64,000 nt of DNA, taken from NCBI RefSeq assembly GCF_003097135.1, contig NZ_QEQL01000004.1:62001-126000 (forward strand), written 5' to 3'. The DNA is from Pseudomonas sp. URIL14HWK12:I12 (GTDB taxonomy: Bacteria > Pseudomonadota > Gammaproteobacteria > Pseudomonadales > Pseudomonadaceae). A program made the translations under genes and the position numbers. The notes under the pieces are model-generated. The model saw only the letters and a list, made by a program, of their open reading frames with translations, made no database searches and was not told the DNA's origin. Shown in pieces: positions 1 to 8,632 of this stretch. The stretch's first letter is position 1; each line of letters begins with the position of its first letter.

Positions 1-2
1 CC

Positions 3-869
3 GTGATTGCAGCTACGCACTATCGTCTTGAACACTCTGACCTTCAGTTGGTCCTTGCCCTGCAACGCGGGGGCAGCCTCGCCCGTGCAGCGGTATTGCT
101 TGGCCAGGATGTTTCCACGGTGTTCCGGGCCATCCATCGGCTGGAGAAAGCCATGGGGGCGCAGTTGTTTGAAAAACCGCGCAGTGGCTACCGCCCAACG
201 CCGTTGGCCGAGCGTCTGGCACGCCAGGCCGAGCTGGCCGAACAGGCACTGCAACAGGCACGGGGCGAAGTGCAGGAAGGCAGCCAGGCGCTTCGGGGAA
301 CCGTACGCCTGACCTGCAGCGAGGCCGTGTTGCAGGCGTTGGTTGCGCCCGCATTGGGAAGGTTCATGGCGCAATGGCCCGGTGTCGAGCTACTGCTCGA
401 CAGCACGCGTCACTTTGCCAATCTCAGCCGCCACGAGGCAGACCTCGCGATCCGTATCACCGATCAGCCACCGCTACACCTGATCGGCCAACGCCTGGCC
501 GGTGTCCACTATGTAATGTGCGGCCATCCACGGCTGATCGATCAGGACGCCCCTGGCGCGTTACCTTGGATCGCGCTGCGCGATGAGGGCGGCGAGCACT
601 CCACCACTACGTGGCGGCGAGCGCAGTTTCCCGCTGCGCAGGTCGCCTGCCAGGCGCATGGGCTGCATGCCCTGGCACAGCTGGCGCTGGCAGGGCTGGG
701 GCTGGCGCTGCTGCCCACCTGGCTGGTGGCTGCACCGCTGCAGGTGCTGGAAGCCGACACTCGCGGCTGCGACAGCGCTCTGTGGCTGCTGATGCGGCCT
801 GACTGCCGGGCACAGCCATCGGTAAGCCATGTGTTTGATGCACTGCGCCAGCACTGTAAGGCTCACTGA
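3..869 (+). CDS. LysR-family transcriptional regulator (start uncertain at window edge)
   Basis: Transcription factor of the LysR family. The N-terminal 60 or so residues hold the winged helix-turn-helix (GGSLARAAVLLGQDVSTVFRA, then RLEKAMGAQLFEK), followed by an effector-binding region that starts near residue 90. The length of 288 aa is slightly short of the usual 290-310, so little or nothing is missing. The first in-frame start is a GTG two bases from the window edge, and a start further upstream cannot be excluded. It ends convergently with the kinase gene downstream, overlapping it by 7 bases. Its target is not visible here and is probably outside the window. Confidence 0.85.
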   Translation: MIAATHYRLEHSDLQLVLALQRGGSLARAAVLLGQDVSTVFRAIHRLEKAMGAQLFEKPRSGYRPTPLAERLARQAELAEQALQQARGEVQEGSQALRGTVRLTCSEAVLQALVAPALGRFMAQWPGVELLLDSTRHFANLSRHEADLAIRITDQPPLHLIGQRLAGVHYVMCGHPRLIDQDAPGALPWIALRDEGGEHSTTTWRRAQFPAAQVACQAHGLHALAQLALAGLGLALLPTWLVAAPLQVLEADTRGCDSALWLLMRPDCRAQPSVSHVFDALRQHCKAH

Positions 870-1486
870 TCCCACGGTACCTGCAGCGCAGCCCTATGCC
901 GGTGCGCTTCGATCAACACTGCGTTGGGCTCATCGGTGTCGCGCACCCAAGCCTTGGCCTGTTCCAGGGTACGGCCAAAACGGCAATGGCGTTCGACCAG
1001 CCGCTGGCGCCGTAGCTCACCGGGCACGGCCACATACCAGCACTCATCGAACAACTCGGCCACTGGCGCCCAGCCCTGCTCTGGCAGCAACAGGTAATTG
1101 CCTTCGCTGATCACCAAATGCGCTTCGGCAGGAACGGCGATGGCGCCAGCAATGCCCTCCTCCAGCGCCCGATCGAAAAAAGGGGCATAGACCACCTCTT
1201 GCGCGTTGGGCTTGCGCAGGCGCGCCAGCAATGCTCGATAGCCGGCGGCGTCGAAGGTGTCTGGCGCGCCTTTGCGTGCCGCGCGGCCAAGCCTTGCCAG
1301 CTCCTGGTTGGCAAGATGAAAGCCATCCATCGGTACGATCACCGCACTAGGCCCGATGGCCTCGGCGAGCAACCGCGCGACGGTCGACTTGCCGGCGCCG
1401 GGAGCGCCAGCGATGCCGAGCAGCACCCGCGGTGAGCGTTCCATGAGCGCGCGCGCCCGCTCTATCAGTGAGGATGGTAGCTGCAT
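863..1486 (-). CDS. P-loop kinase of the nucleoside/fructose-type (FrcK-like) family
   Basis: A 207-residue cytoplasmic kinase-like NTPase. The Walker A motif GAPGAGKST lies at about residues 26-34, and the VPMDGFHLAN and EGNYLLL segments match the uridine kinase/phosphoribulokinase-like group that includes the FrcK/YggC kinases of sugar transport loci. It is divergent from a sugar:H+ porter across a 126-base gap holding a FruR/Cra-like palindrome. That context suggests the kinase phosphorylates the imported sugar or a related metabolite, which is inference. The ATG at 1486 has only a weak GGA ribosome site. The substrate is unknown, and a pantothenate- or nucleoside-type kinase is an alternative. 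Confidence 0.8.
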   Translation of the reverse strand: MQLPSSLIERARALMERSPRVLLGIAGAPGAGKSTVARLLAEAIGPSAVIVPMDGFHLANQELARLGRAARKGAPDTFDAAGYRALLARLRKPNAQEVVYAPFFDRALEEGIAGAIAVPAEAHLVISEGNYLLLPEQGWAPVAELFDECWYVAVPGELRRQRLVERHCRFGRTLEQAKAWVRDTDEPNAVLIEAHRHRAALQVPWDQ

Positions 1487-1504
1487 GCTGGATTTTCCTA
1501 TGGC

Positions 1505-1516
1505 TGAATCGTTTCA
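1505..1516. promoter_or_regulatory. Cra/FruR-like palindrome
   Basis: The 12-mer TGAATCGTTTCA differs at one base from the Pseudomonas Cra (FruR) operator TGAAACGTTTCA as I know it, and is nearly self-complementary. It lies 18 bases upstream of the kinase start and about 97 bases upstream of the sugar porter start, so a LacI-family protein bound here could control both divergent genes. No LacI-family gene is present in this window. Confidence 0.45.
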
Positions 1517-1612
1517 AATAGACAAATTTTCTAACAAGTTTAGGGCACCAAAGTTCAATTACGGCGTCAGTAGCCCAAGCGCCCAGGCCGGGCGCTGTAC
1601 AAGGAGACGTGC

Positions 1613-3022
1613 ATGACCCTCAATAACAATACACAGGCCAATCCACGGCTGGTCATCCTGATCGCCGTGATCGCCGCGCTGGGAGGCTTGTTGTTTGGCT
1701 ACGACACCGGCGTGATCGGCGTTGCCCTGCTCGGCCTGGGCCGCGAGTTTGCGCTGGACGACACCCTCAAGCAACTAGTGACCGGCGGGATCATTTTTGG
1801 CGCTCTGTTCGGTTGCCTGGGCACTGGCCCGGTGTCCGACCGCTTCGGCCGGCGCCGCGCGATCGTGCTGGTCGCGGTGGTGTTCGCCGTTGGCTCGCTG
1901 CTGTCGGCGATGGCTGGCAATGTGACCCTGTTGATCTTGTCCCGCATCTTGCTGGGGCTCTCGGCAGGTAGCTCGACGCAAATCATTCCGGTGTACATCG
2001 CCGAAGTGGCCCCGCCAGAGCACCGCGGCAAGCTGGTAGTGCTGTTTCAGTTCATGGTGGTGTTCGGCATTAGCGTGGCCTACTTCACAGGCTTTGCACT
2101 GGGCGAACATTGGCGCTGGATGTTCGGGCTGGGCGTGGTGCCCGCGTTGATCCTCCTGGCTGGCATGGCAGTGCTCCCCGAGAGCCCACGCTGGCTCCTG
2201 ATGAAGGAGCGGGAAGCTGAGGCCGAGCAGGTGCTCAATCGGGTGAGGGGCAACCCCGCCCAGGCCCGTGCCGAAATCGAAGAGATCCGTGAAGTGGCGT
2301 TCAAGCAGCCCGAAGGAAGCTGGCGCGATCTGTTCAATCCCTGGGTGCGCCCGGCGCTGATCGTGGGCGCGAGCATTTCGATGTTTTCCCAAATCACTGG
2401 CAACAACGCGTTGATCTACTACGCGCCCACGATTTTGACCAAGGCCGGTTTCAGCGACGAAATGGCCGTGCTCGCCACTGGTGCCAGCACTCTGCTGGTG
2501 GTGGTGATGACGGTGATCGGCAGCTGGCTGGTCGACAAGGTCGGCCGCCGCCGTTACCTGCTGTGGATGATCCCAGGCTCAATCGTTGCGCTGGCATTGA
2601 TGGGTTATCTATTCCAAGGTGCAGGGCCCTCCACCGATGCGCAACGCTACCTCGCCGTTGCCTGCCTGGCGGCTTACCTGATGCTCAACTGCGGGGGCTT
2701 TGGCGTGTGCATCTGGCTTATCAACGCCGAGGTCTACCCCCTGTTCGTGCGAGGCAAGGGGGCCAGCGTGGGAGCCTTCAGCCACTGGTTCTTCGACCTG
2801 CTGGTAACCCTGAGCACCTTGAGCCTGGTGACCTGGCTAGGTATCGCCCACACTTTCTGGCTCTACACCGGCATCTCGATCGTTTCGCTGGTGTTCATTT
2901 ACCGCTGTGTTCCAGAAACACGGGGCCGAAGCCTGGAATCGATCGAGCACGCCCTTCGGGAATCGCGCTTCTATCCTTACCAGGAAAAGCAGGCAGCCGA
3001 GCGCACACCTGTGGCTCAGTAA
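1613..3022 (+). CDS. MFS sugar porter (sugar:H+ symporter)
   Basis: A 12-TM major facilitator of the sugar porter family, 469 aa, similar in type to XylE, AraE and GalP. Family signatures are visible: GYDTGVIG in TM1, DRFGRRRA in the loop after TM2, PESPRWLL after TM6, VDKVGRRRYL in the second half and PETRGRSLESIE after TM12. A strong AAGGAG site lies 7 bases before the ATG. It is expected to import a hexose or pentose with protons. The divergent P-loop kinase and the shared palindrome suggest a small uptake-and-phosphorylation unit. Its last 7 bases overlap the convergent small gene downstream. Confidence 0.88.
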   Translation: MTLNNNTQANPRLVILIAVIAALGGLLFGYDTGVIGVALLGLGREFALDDTLKQLVTGGIIFGALFGCLGTGPVSDRFGRRRAIVLVAVVFAVGSLLSAMAGNVTLLILSRILLGLSAGSSTQIIPVYIAEVAPPEHRGKLVVLFQFMVVFGISVAYFTGFALGEHWRWMFGLGVVPALILLAGMAVLPESPRWLLMKEREAEAEQVLNRVRGNPAQARAEIEEIREVAFKQPEGSWRDLFNPWVRPALIVGASISMFSQITGNNALIYYAPTILTKAGFSDEMAVLATGASTLLVVVMTVIGSWLVDKVGRRRYLLWMIPGSIVALALMGYLFQGAGPSTDAQRYLAVACLAAYLMLNCGGFGVCIWLINAEVYPLFVRGKGASVGAFSHWFFDLLVTLSTLSLVTWLGIAHTFWLYTGISIVSLVFIYRCVPETRGRSLESIEHALRESRFYPYQEKQAAERTPVAQ

Positions 3023-3291
3023 CGCCCCCGCATGAGGGCGCGCACATCGATGCGCGCCCCTTCCCGCGCCACACCCTGCAGGGGCGGCGCTTGCCAGCTG
3101 TCCGCTGCCTCAGTGATTTCGCCGTGGAGTTGCTCCCACTCGGCGAACCCATCGAGCAAACCCTGATAGTAGAGCGCGTTGAGCCAGCCCAGCGCTATGC
3201 CTGTGCTCAGCACCAAGGCATGCTCATCGTCGCTGTAGGCCAGCTCCGCAACCAGGTCCCGAAACTTGCTTACCAGGGTTGTCTTGTCCAC
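3016..3291 (-). CDS. hypothetical 91-aa protein
   Basis: I do not recognise this family. The product is small, soluble and mostly helical by eye, with an acidic middle (FAEWEQLHGEITEAAD) and an arginine-rich tail. The start is a GTG with GAGGAT about 8 bases upstream. It faces the sugar porter and overlaps the last bases of that gene. Upstream lies the promoter region of the MHS transporter, so the two are divergent. It has no signal peptide or clear membrane segment. Confidence 0.55.
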   Translation of the reverse strand: MDKTTLVSKFRDLVAELAYSDDEHALVLSTGIALGWLNALYYQGLLDGFAEWEQLHGEITEAADSWQAPPLQGVAREGARIDVRALMRGRY

Positions 3292-3374
3292 GTGTGCCGA
3301 TCCTCATAGGCTTATCGTTATCTCGACCTCGGCTTGGAAGCATTTGTTTCTTTTTATGTTTAAAGTATGCGACT

Positions 3375-3389
3375 GTCCGTTAATCGAAC
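3375..3389. promoter_or_regulatory. PcaR/IclR-type inverted repeat upstream of MHS transporter
   Basis: The 15-mer GTCCGTTAATCGAAC has imperfect arms GTCCG and CGAAC. Read on the other strand (GTTCGATTAACGGAC) it matches 12 of 15 positions of the P. putida PcaR box GTTCGATAATCGCAC. It lies about 140 bases before the transporter start, just after an AT-rich stretch (3341-3369) that may hold the promoter. An IclR-family regulator is therefore a reasonable guess. Confidence 0.4.
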
Positions 3390-3530
3390 GCTATCAGAGG
3401 GCCGGCCAGGCCTGTCATTGACACCTATCAAGCTCAACGGTATCTATGTACCACCCAGTTAGTTTTGCCCCTTCCTGTTGGCGCATTACCGACGGTCATT
3501 TGCTCGATAATAAAAACAACGGAGATCGCC

Positions 3531-4907
3531 ATGGCCAGCCATGACACCCACGGTTCCAACCAAGCGAAGAAAGCGACCGCCAGCGGATGGGTCGGCTCGG
3601 CACTCGAGTATTACGACTTCTTCATCTACGCCCAGGCGGCAGCGCTGATTTTCCCGCAGATATTCTTCCCATCCACCGACCCCAAGATCGCAATCGTCGC
3701 CTCGCTGGCAACCTATGGCGTAGGGTACGTTGCGCGCCCCATCGGCGCGTTCGTGCTCGGCCACCTGGGTGACACACGGGGGCGCAAAAACGTGCTGTTG
3801 TTGTGCATGTTCCTGATGGGCCTGGCCACCATGGCCGTGGGGCTGCTGCCGACCTACCACCAAGTGGGCATGCTGGCACCGACGCTCCTGGTGATCCTGC
3901 GCCTGATCCAAGGGTTTGCCGTTGCAGGGGAGATCTCCGGGGCAAGCTCGATGATTCTTGAGCACGCGCCGTTCGGGCGCCGGGGGTATTACGCCAGTTA
4001 CACCCTGCAAGGCGTGCAGGCCGGGCAGATCTTCGCCGCCGCGATCTTCTTGCCGCTGGCCTATTTCATGCCAGACGATGCCTTCAACAGTTGGGGGTGG
4101 CGGATCCCGTTCCTGCTCAGCGCTGTCGTACTGATTGCCGGCCTGATCATCCGCAAGGAAGTGCATGAGACGCCGGTCTTCACTCAGGAAGGTGCCGCTT
4201 CGAAAACGCCTAAATCACCGATCGCCGAGGCCTTCCGCTATAACTGGAAGAACATGGGCCTTGTGATGTGCATGGCGCTGATGAATGTGATTCCGGTGGT
4301 AGCCACGATTTTCGGCGCAGCTTACGCCGTGCAGCCGGCCTACGGCATCGGTTTCGAGAAAAGCGTCTACTTGTGGATTCCCGTAGTGGGCAACATCGTT
4401 GCAGTGCTGGTCATTCCCTTCGTCGGCAACTGGTCCGACAAGATCGGGCGGCGGCCGATGATCATTGGCGGCGCTCTGGGCTCCGGGCTGCTCTCGTTCG
4501 TGTACCTCTACGCGATCAGCATTCACAACGTGCCCCTGGCCTTCGGCATGTCATTGCTGATGTGGGGTGTGGTGTATCAAGGCTACAATGCCGTCTTCCC
4601 AAGCTTCTATCCCGAGTTGTTCCAGTCGCGGTACCGGGTCACGGCCATGGCAATCTCCCAGAACATGGGCACCATGTTCACCGCCCTGCTTCCGGCGCTG
4701 TTTGCCGCAGTAGCACCACCCGGCTCGCAGAACGTGCCGGCCACAATCGGCGCCCTAGCGTTCGGGATCACGGTGATCTGCGCGCTGGCCGCCTGGAAGG
4801 CTCGCGAGACCTACCGCATCCCGATGCAGGAGCTGGGGATGCCCGACGCTAAGCCGCTGGAAAAAAGCCAGTACGACGCGCAAAGGATGCAAGCCGCTCG
4901 TACCTGA
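3531..4907 (+). CDS. MFS transporter, metabolite:H+ symporter (MHS) family
   Basis: Inner-membrane importer of about 458 aa with 12 TM helices. The start SGWVGSALEYYDFFIYAQAA, the loop GHLGDTRGRKNVL and the RLIQGFAVAGEISGASS segment are typical of the MHS group (shikimate, alpha-ketoglutarate, proline/betaine and PcaT-like dicarboxylate permeases). I chose the ATG at 3531 because GGAGA lies 8 bases upstream; the frame stays open to 3465 but that part is not conserved in type. The gene stands alone, followed by a strong terminator. A PcaR-like box upstream hints at an aromatic-degradation intermediate as substrate, which is inference only. Confidence 0.87.
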   Translation: MASHDTHGSNQAKKATASGWVGSALEYYDFFIYAQAAALIFPQIFFPSTDPKIAIVASLATYGVGYVARPIGAFVLGHLGDTRGRKNVLLLCMFLMGLATMAVGLLPTYHQVGMLAPTLLVILRLIQGFAVAGEISGASSMILEHAPFGRRGYYASYTLQGVQAGQIFAAAIFLPLAYFMPDDAFNSWGWRIPFLLSAVVLIAGLIIRKEVHETPVFTQEGAASKTPKSPIAEAFRYNWKNMGLVMCMALMNVIPVVATIFGAAYAVQPAYGIGFEKSVYLWIPVVGNIVAVLVIPFVGNWSDKIGRRPMIIGGALGSGLLSFVYLYAISIHNVPLAFGMSLLMWGVVYQGYNAVFPSFYPELFQSRYRVTAMAISQNMGTMFTALLPALFAAVAPPGSQNVPATIGALAFGITVICALAAWKARETYRIPMQELGMPDAKPLEKSQYDAQRMQAART

Positions 4908-4922
4908 GCGGTGTAGTCAACG

Positions 4923-4962
4923 CCCATAAAAAACCCGGCCAGTGCGCCGGGTTTTTTATGGG
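4923..4962. terminator. bidirectional rho-independent terminator
   Basis: A long near-perfect hairpin (arms CCCATAAAAAACCCGGC and GCCGGGTTTTTTATGGG) has an A-tract on the left arm and a T-tract on the right, so it works on both strands. It separates the MHS transporter from the convergent SDR gene. Confidence 0.9.
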
Positions 4963-4978
4963 TTTCTCAATGCCTGCT

Positions 4979-5725
4979 CTAGCGACCCCCGCCCAGGTCG
5001 ATGAAGGTGCCTGTTACATAGCTGGATAAACCCGACGCCAGCCAGAGGATAGCCTCAGCTACCTCTTCAGGCTGGCCACCACGGCCGATGGGCAGCGTTT
5101 TCTCCAGCTTATGGACACGCTGGGGGTCCCCAGAGAGCGCATGAAAATCAGTATGAATGTAACCGGGGCGTACTGCATTCACGCGTATACGCTCAGCCGC
5201 CAGCTCCTTCGAAAGCCCCAGCGTGAAAGTATCCAGCGCCCCCTTGGAACTGGCGTAGTCGACATACTCGTTGGGCGACCCTAGCCGAGCCGCGACCGAA
5301 GACACGTTGACGATACTGCCGCCCGCCCCGCCATGGCGCGATGACATCCGAGCGATAGCATGCTTGGCACACAGCATTGGGCCTACCACGTTGGTTTTCA
5401 TCAGTTTGAGCAGCCGAAACTCGGACATTTCTTCCAAGCGGCTCTGCTCAGCAATGGTAGCGGCGTTATTGACCAGCACGGTCACAGGGCCCAGCTCGTG
5501 GTCTACCCGGCTGAACATCTGGATGACTTCGTCTTCGTTGCTGGCATCGCCCTTGAAAGCGATGGCGCGCGCGCCGAGCGCGTGCAGTTGATCCAGGGTC
5601 AGCCGCGCGTGTGCGTCATCTGTCTGGTAGCTGATGCAGAGTCGGTAGCCTTCACGCGCCGCGAGGCGAGCGGTGGCCGCGCCGATGCCGCGGGTACCGC
5701 CGGTGATGACCATGACCTTGCCCAT
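4979..5725 (-). CDS. SDR-family NAD(P)-dependent oxidoreductase
   Basis: Short-chain dehydrogenase of 248 aa. The Rossmann motif is GGTRGIG at about residues 9-15, NNAA follows in the middle, and the catalytic Ser/Tyr/Lys sit in NVSSV and YASSKG. It is a typical FabG-like/classical SDR that would reduce or oxidise a small carbonyl or alcohol; the substrate is unknown. I chose the ATG at 5725 because it starts the Rossmann fold directly and has GGAG upstream; the frame is open 25 codons further but without domain sense. The gene is single and ends at a bidirectional terminator. Confidence 0.88.
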   Translation of the reverse strand: MGKVMVITGGTRGIGAATARLAAREGYRLCISYQTDDAHARLTLDQLHALGARAIAFKGDASNEDEVIQMFSRVDHELGPVTVLVNNAATIAEQSRLEEMSEFRLLKLMKTNVVGPMLCAKHAIARMSSRHGGAGGSIVNVSSVAARLGSPNEYVDYASSKGALDTFTLGLSKELAAERIRVNAVRPGYIHTDFHALSGDPQRVHKLEKTLPIGRGGQPEEVAEAILWLASGLSSYVTGTFIDLGGGR

Positions 5726-5804
5726 CGAATGAACCGCTCCGTATGTGAGTCGCACGAGTGGTGCCAAGGCTACCCTACGGAGCTGGCCCAAGGCCAGCAA
5801 TGAC

Positions 5805-5840
5805 GGCGGCCCCTGCGTGGATAATCAGGTTGGGGCCGCC
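5805..5840. repeat. inverted repeat after the phytochrome operon
   Basis: Perfect 9-base arms GGCGGCCCC and GGGGCCGCC are separated by 18 bases, just past the stop of the 103-aa gene. There is no T-tract, so it may be a weak or rho-assisted transcription end, or simply chance. Confidence 0.3.
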
Positions 5841-5850
5841 TGCATAGCTG

Positions 5851-6162
5851 TCAGATAGGCGTCTTTTGGTGATGATCGTCCATCGGTGCGCCACGGTGCC
5901 CGCCAGCGTGACGCTTGGCTTGATCGATGCCCCATTTGAGCAATTCGGAGGTAGGGCCCGGGTCATCTTCCTTGCGGGCGATCTGTTCGTGAATCAACTG
6001 CCCCCCGGAATCATGGACCCGCATCTCCACGCGGTACTGCTTGTCGGCGACCTGGCGCGCGGTGACGTGAATACGGGCGCCATTGCCCAAGGTTTCTTCG
6101 TGGACTTTGGTGAGGTGATCGTTGCCCACCCAGTCTTCGTGGCCTCGTCCGTGCTCTGTCAT
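5851..6162 (-). CDS. hypothetical 103-aa hydrophilic protein
   Basis: Unrecognised small protein with many His, Asp and Gly residues (MTEHGRGHEDW at the start, a HAGGHRGAPMDDHHQ-type tail). The middle (GARIHVTARQVADKQYRVEMRVHDSGGQLIHEQIA) looks like a small beta-sheet domain. I chose the ATG at 6162 because of a GAGG site 8 bases upstream. It follows the phytochrome/hybrid-kinase operon on the same strand, 58 bases after the kinase gene, and may be its last member. No signal peptide. Confidence 0.6.
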   Translation of the reverse strand: MTEHGRGHEDWVGNDHLTKVHEETLGNGARIHVTARQVADKQYRVEMRVHDSGGQLIHEQIARKEDDPGPTSELLKWGIDQAKRHAGGHRGAPMDDHHQKTPI

Positions 6163-6220
6163 GCTCAGCCCTCTTTTGCAGTGATCCTTACTTTCACAGA
6201 CCCGGCTGAGGCTGCAAGGT

Positions 6221-8602
6221 TCAGGATTGCGGCAGGGGCCGGGCAATGGCCTGGCTCAAGGCAGCAGCAAGGTCTTCTTCCCGGTAGGGCTTCTGCACGA
6301 TCAGCTGCTGGCCGGGGTCGAGCCCGCCAATCTCGGCATAACCTGTAATGAACACAACGGGTAATCCAGGCTGTCGGTTGCGCGCTTCATCGGCCAACTG
6401 AGCACCGTTCATGCCCGGCATGGCGTAGTCGGTCACTAGCAGGTCTACACCTTCATGCAAGCGCAGTAGCGCCTGATCTGCGCCATCTGCCTCGAGCACC
6501 GTGTAGCCCAGCCCTTCCAGCAGCAGAGCGGTGACGCTCCTGACATCCGGGTCATCATCTACGAGCAGAATCCGATGTTGCTGGCCCGGCGCTTCGGCCA
6601 CGGCCTTTTCAGCCGGCTTTTCTCGCAGTTGCGGGCCCGATACCCCAGGCAGATAGACCTTGACCGTGGTGCCCCGGCCCTCCTCCGTAGTAATGGCCAC
6701 TCCGCCGCCAGACTGTTTGGCGAAGCCGAAGACTTGGGCAAGCCCCAGCCCCGAGCCCTTGCCCACCTCCTTGGTGGTGAAGAATGGCTCGAAGGCCTTG
6801 GCCAGTACCGCTTCGCTCATTCCGCAGCCCGAATCCTGGATCGCCAGCACCACGTAGTCACCCGGCTCTGGGTCCTCTGGCCGCCTGGCAGGTACCTGGA
6901 CCGTTTCGTTGTAGGTGCTCAAGCGCAGCGCGCCGCCCTTGGGCATGGCATCGCGTGCGTTGATTGCCAGGTTCAGGATGATCATCTCGGTCTGAGTGGC
7001 GTCGACCAATGCGCTCCACAGTGCCGGGGCGGTATCGGTTTCGATCCAGATGCTGCCGCCCAACGTGCGTTGCAGCAGATCAAGCATGCCCTGCACGGTG
7101 TCGTTAAGGTTCACTGCCGCTGGCTGCAAGCGCTGGCGCCGGCTGAAGGCCAGCAACTGCCCGGTTAGCCGTGCCCCCCGCTCGCCTGCCTCGAGGATAT
7201 TCTGCAAGCGGCTGGCAAAGCGGTCGGTCTGGCCTCGGCCCAGGTCACGCAACAGGAAGTGAGTGCTTCCCAGAATGACCGTCAAGAGGTTGTTGAAGTC
7301 GTGGGCGACCCCGGCGGTCAATTGCCCTACCGCCTCGAGGCGTTGCATTTGTTGCAGTGCGGCCTCGACCCGCTCGCGTTCGTCGATCTGCTCGCGTAGG
7401 CGTTCATTGGTCGCCGCGAGCGTGTCAAGGACCTGCCGCTCACTGGTGATGTCTCGTACCGCCGCATAGAGCATTTCGCCATCGGGCACGATGGTCCAGG
7501 ACATCCAGCGGTAGTCGCCATTGGCGTGGCGGAGCCGGTTGACGAAGCGGCTGGACACGTTACCCAGGGCAAGCCGCCCCAACTCACGCGAAGTGGCAGC
7601 CTGGTCTGCAGGGTGGGTGAGGTCGGCCAGGCGCATGCCGGCCAGTTGTGCACGGGTCAGCCCGAGGGTCGCTTCCCAGGCCGGGTTGAGCGCCTCGGGC
7701 GTGGTATCGGCACGCATCACTGCAAGCAATTCGCGCGACAGCTCCCAGGTGCGGTCCCGCTCACGGGTGCGCTTCTGCACCCGATCGCTGAGCAGGTCGT
7801 TCAGCCGCTCCAGCGCTTCGGTGGCCTGCTTCTGCTCGGTGATGTCCTGCACCACCCCAGTGAAGCGCACGCAGCGCCCCTCTTCGAAGGTGGAGCGACC
7901 GCTGGTCTTGAACCAGCGCTCGGCTCCGGTGGGCAGGCGGACCCGGTAATCGACCTGATAGGTTCTGGCGCTCGCCAATGACTCCTCGACACCTCGCTCC
8001 ACGCGGGCGCGATCGTCGGGATGAAGGCGGTCGAAGAACAGCTCCATGCTCACCGGTGTTTGCTCGTCGAGCTCGTACATTTCCCGGCAGCGTGCATCCC
8101 AGATCAGCAATTCGGTACGCGGATCGAAGTCCCAGGTACCCATCCGGGCCGCCTCGATGGCAATACGTGCACGGGATTCGGCATCGTGCAAGTCGCGCTC
8201 GGCACGTTGGCGCTGCCGGCGCTCGTCTACCTCGGCCAATGCGCGCCTGACGGCGCTGGGCAACAGCGGCAGGCTCTGCTTGAGTACGTAGTCGGTCGCG
8301 CCAGCACGCATCATCTTGACCGCGTGCTCTTCGCCGAATACCCCGGAGATAACGATAAAAGGAGTCAGCGGCGCCAGTTCGCGAGCGACGCTCAAGGCCT
8401 GCTCGCCCGAGGAGCCAGGCAGCAGCACGTCACTCAGGATAAGATCGAAGGCCTGGGCCTGCAGTAGTTTGGCCGCTGCCTGATGGTTGTGGACCGTAGT
8501 GGCCTGGATGTCCAGGCCAGCTCGCTCCAGGGTGAACAAGGTCAGTTCCGCGTCGCGGACGCTGTCTTCGATCAGCAAAAGCTGCAGGGGAGGCGCGGGC
8601 AT
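6221..8602 (-). CDS. hybrid sensor kinase/response regulator (REC-PAS-PAS-HisKA-HATPase-REC)
   Basis: Soluble hybrid histidine kinase of about 793 aa with no membrane segment. In order: an N-terminal receiver (LLLIEDS, phospho-acceptor in LILSDVLLPG), a PAS_3-like domain (IEAARMGTWDFDPRTELL onward), a second PAS domain ending in VRDITSERQ, HisKA with VAHDFNNLL (His about residue 434), HATPase, then a C-terminal receiver (ILLVDDDPDV, acceptor in VTDYAMPG). It is the third gene of an operon after the phytochrome and the small response regulator, so it probably receives or adds to the light signal. ATG 8602 was chosen; TTG and GTG alternatives lie a few codons upstream and the ribosome site is weak. 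Confidence 0.9.
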   Translation of the reverse strand: MPAPPLQLLLIEDSVRDAELTLFTLERAGLDIQATTVHNHQAAAKLLQAQAFDLILSDVLLPGSSGEQALSVARELAPLTPFIVISGVFGEEHAVKMMRAGATDYVLKQSLPLLPSAVRRALAEVDERRQRQRAERDLHDAESRARIAIEAARMGTWDFDPRTELLIWDARCREMYELDEQTPVSMELFFDRLHPDDRARVERGVEESLASARTYQVDYRVRLPTGAERWFKTSGRSTFEEGRCVRFTGVVQDITEQKQATEALERLNDLLSDRVQKRTRERDRTWELSRELLAVMRADTTPEALNPAWEATLGLTRAQLAGMRLADLTHPADQAATSRELGRLALGNVSSRFVNRLRHANGDYRWMSWTIVPDGEMLYAAVRDITSERQVLDTLAATNERLREQIDERERVEAALQQMQRLEAVGQLTAGVAHDFNNLLTVILGSTHFLLRDLGRGQTDRFASRLQNILEAGERGARLTGQLLAFSRRQRLQPAAVNLNDTVQGMLDLLQRTLGGSIWIETDTAPALWSALVDATQTEMIILNLAINARDAMPKGGALRLSTYNETVQVPARRPEDPEPGDYVVLAIQDSGCGMSEAVLAKAFEPFFTTKEVGKGSGLGLAQVFGFAKQSGGGVAITTEEGRGTTVKVYLPGVSGPQLREKPAEKAVAEAPGQQHRILLVDDDPDVRSVTALLLEGLGYTVLEADGADQALLRLHEGVDLLVTDYAMPGMNGAQLADEARNRQPGLPVVFITGYAEIGGLDPGQQLIVQKPYREEDLAAALSQAIARPLPQS

Positions 8603-8632
8603 GTTCACCAAGGGGTCAGTACGGGAAAGGGC

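Noticed and set aside
3465..3530. Upstream extension of the MHS transporter to an earlier in-frame start
   Set aside because: The extra residues do not fit the family, and GGAGA lies 8 bases before the ATG at 3531.
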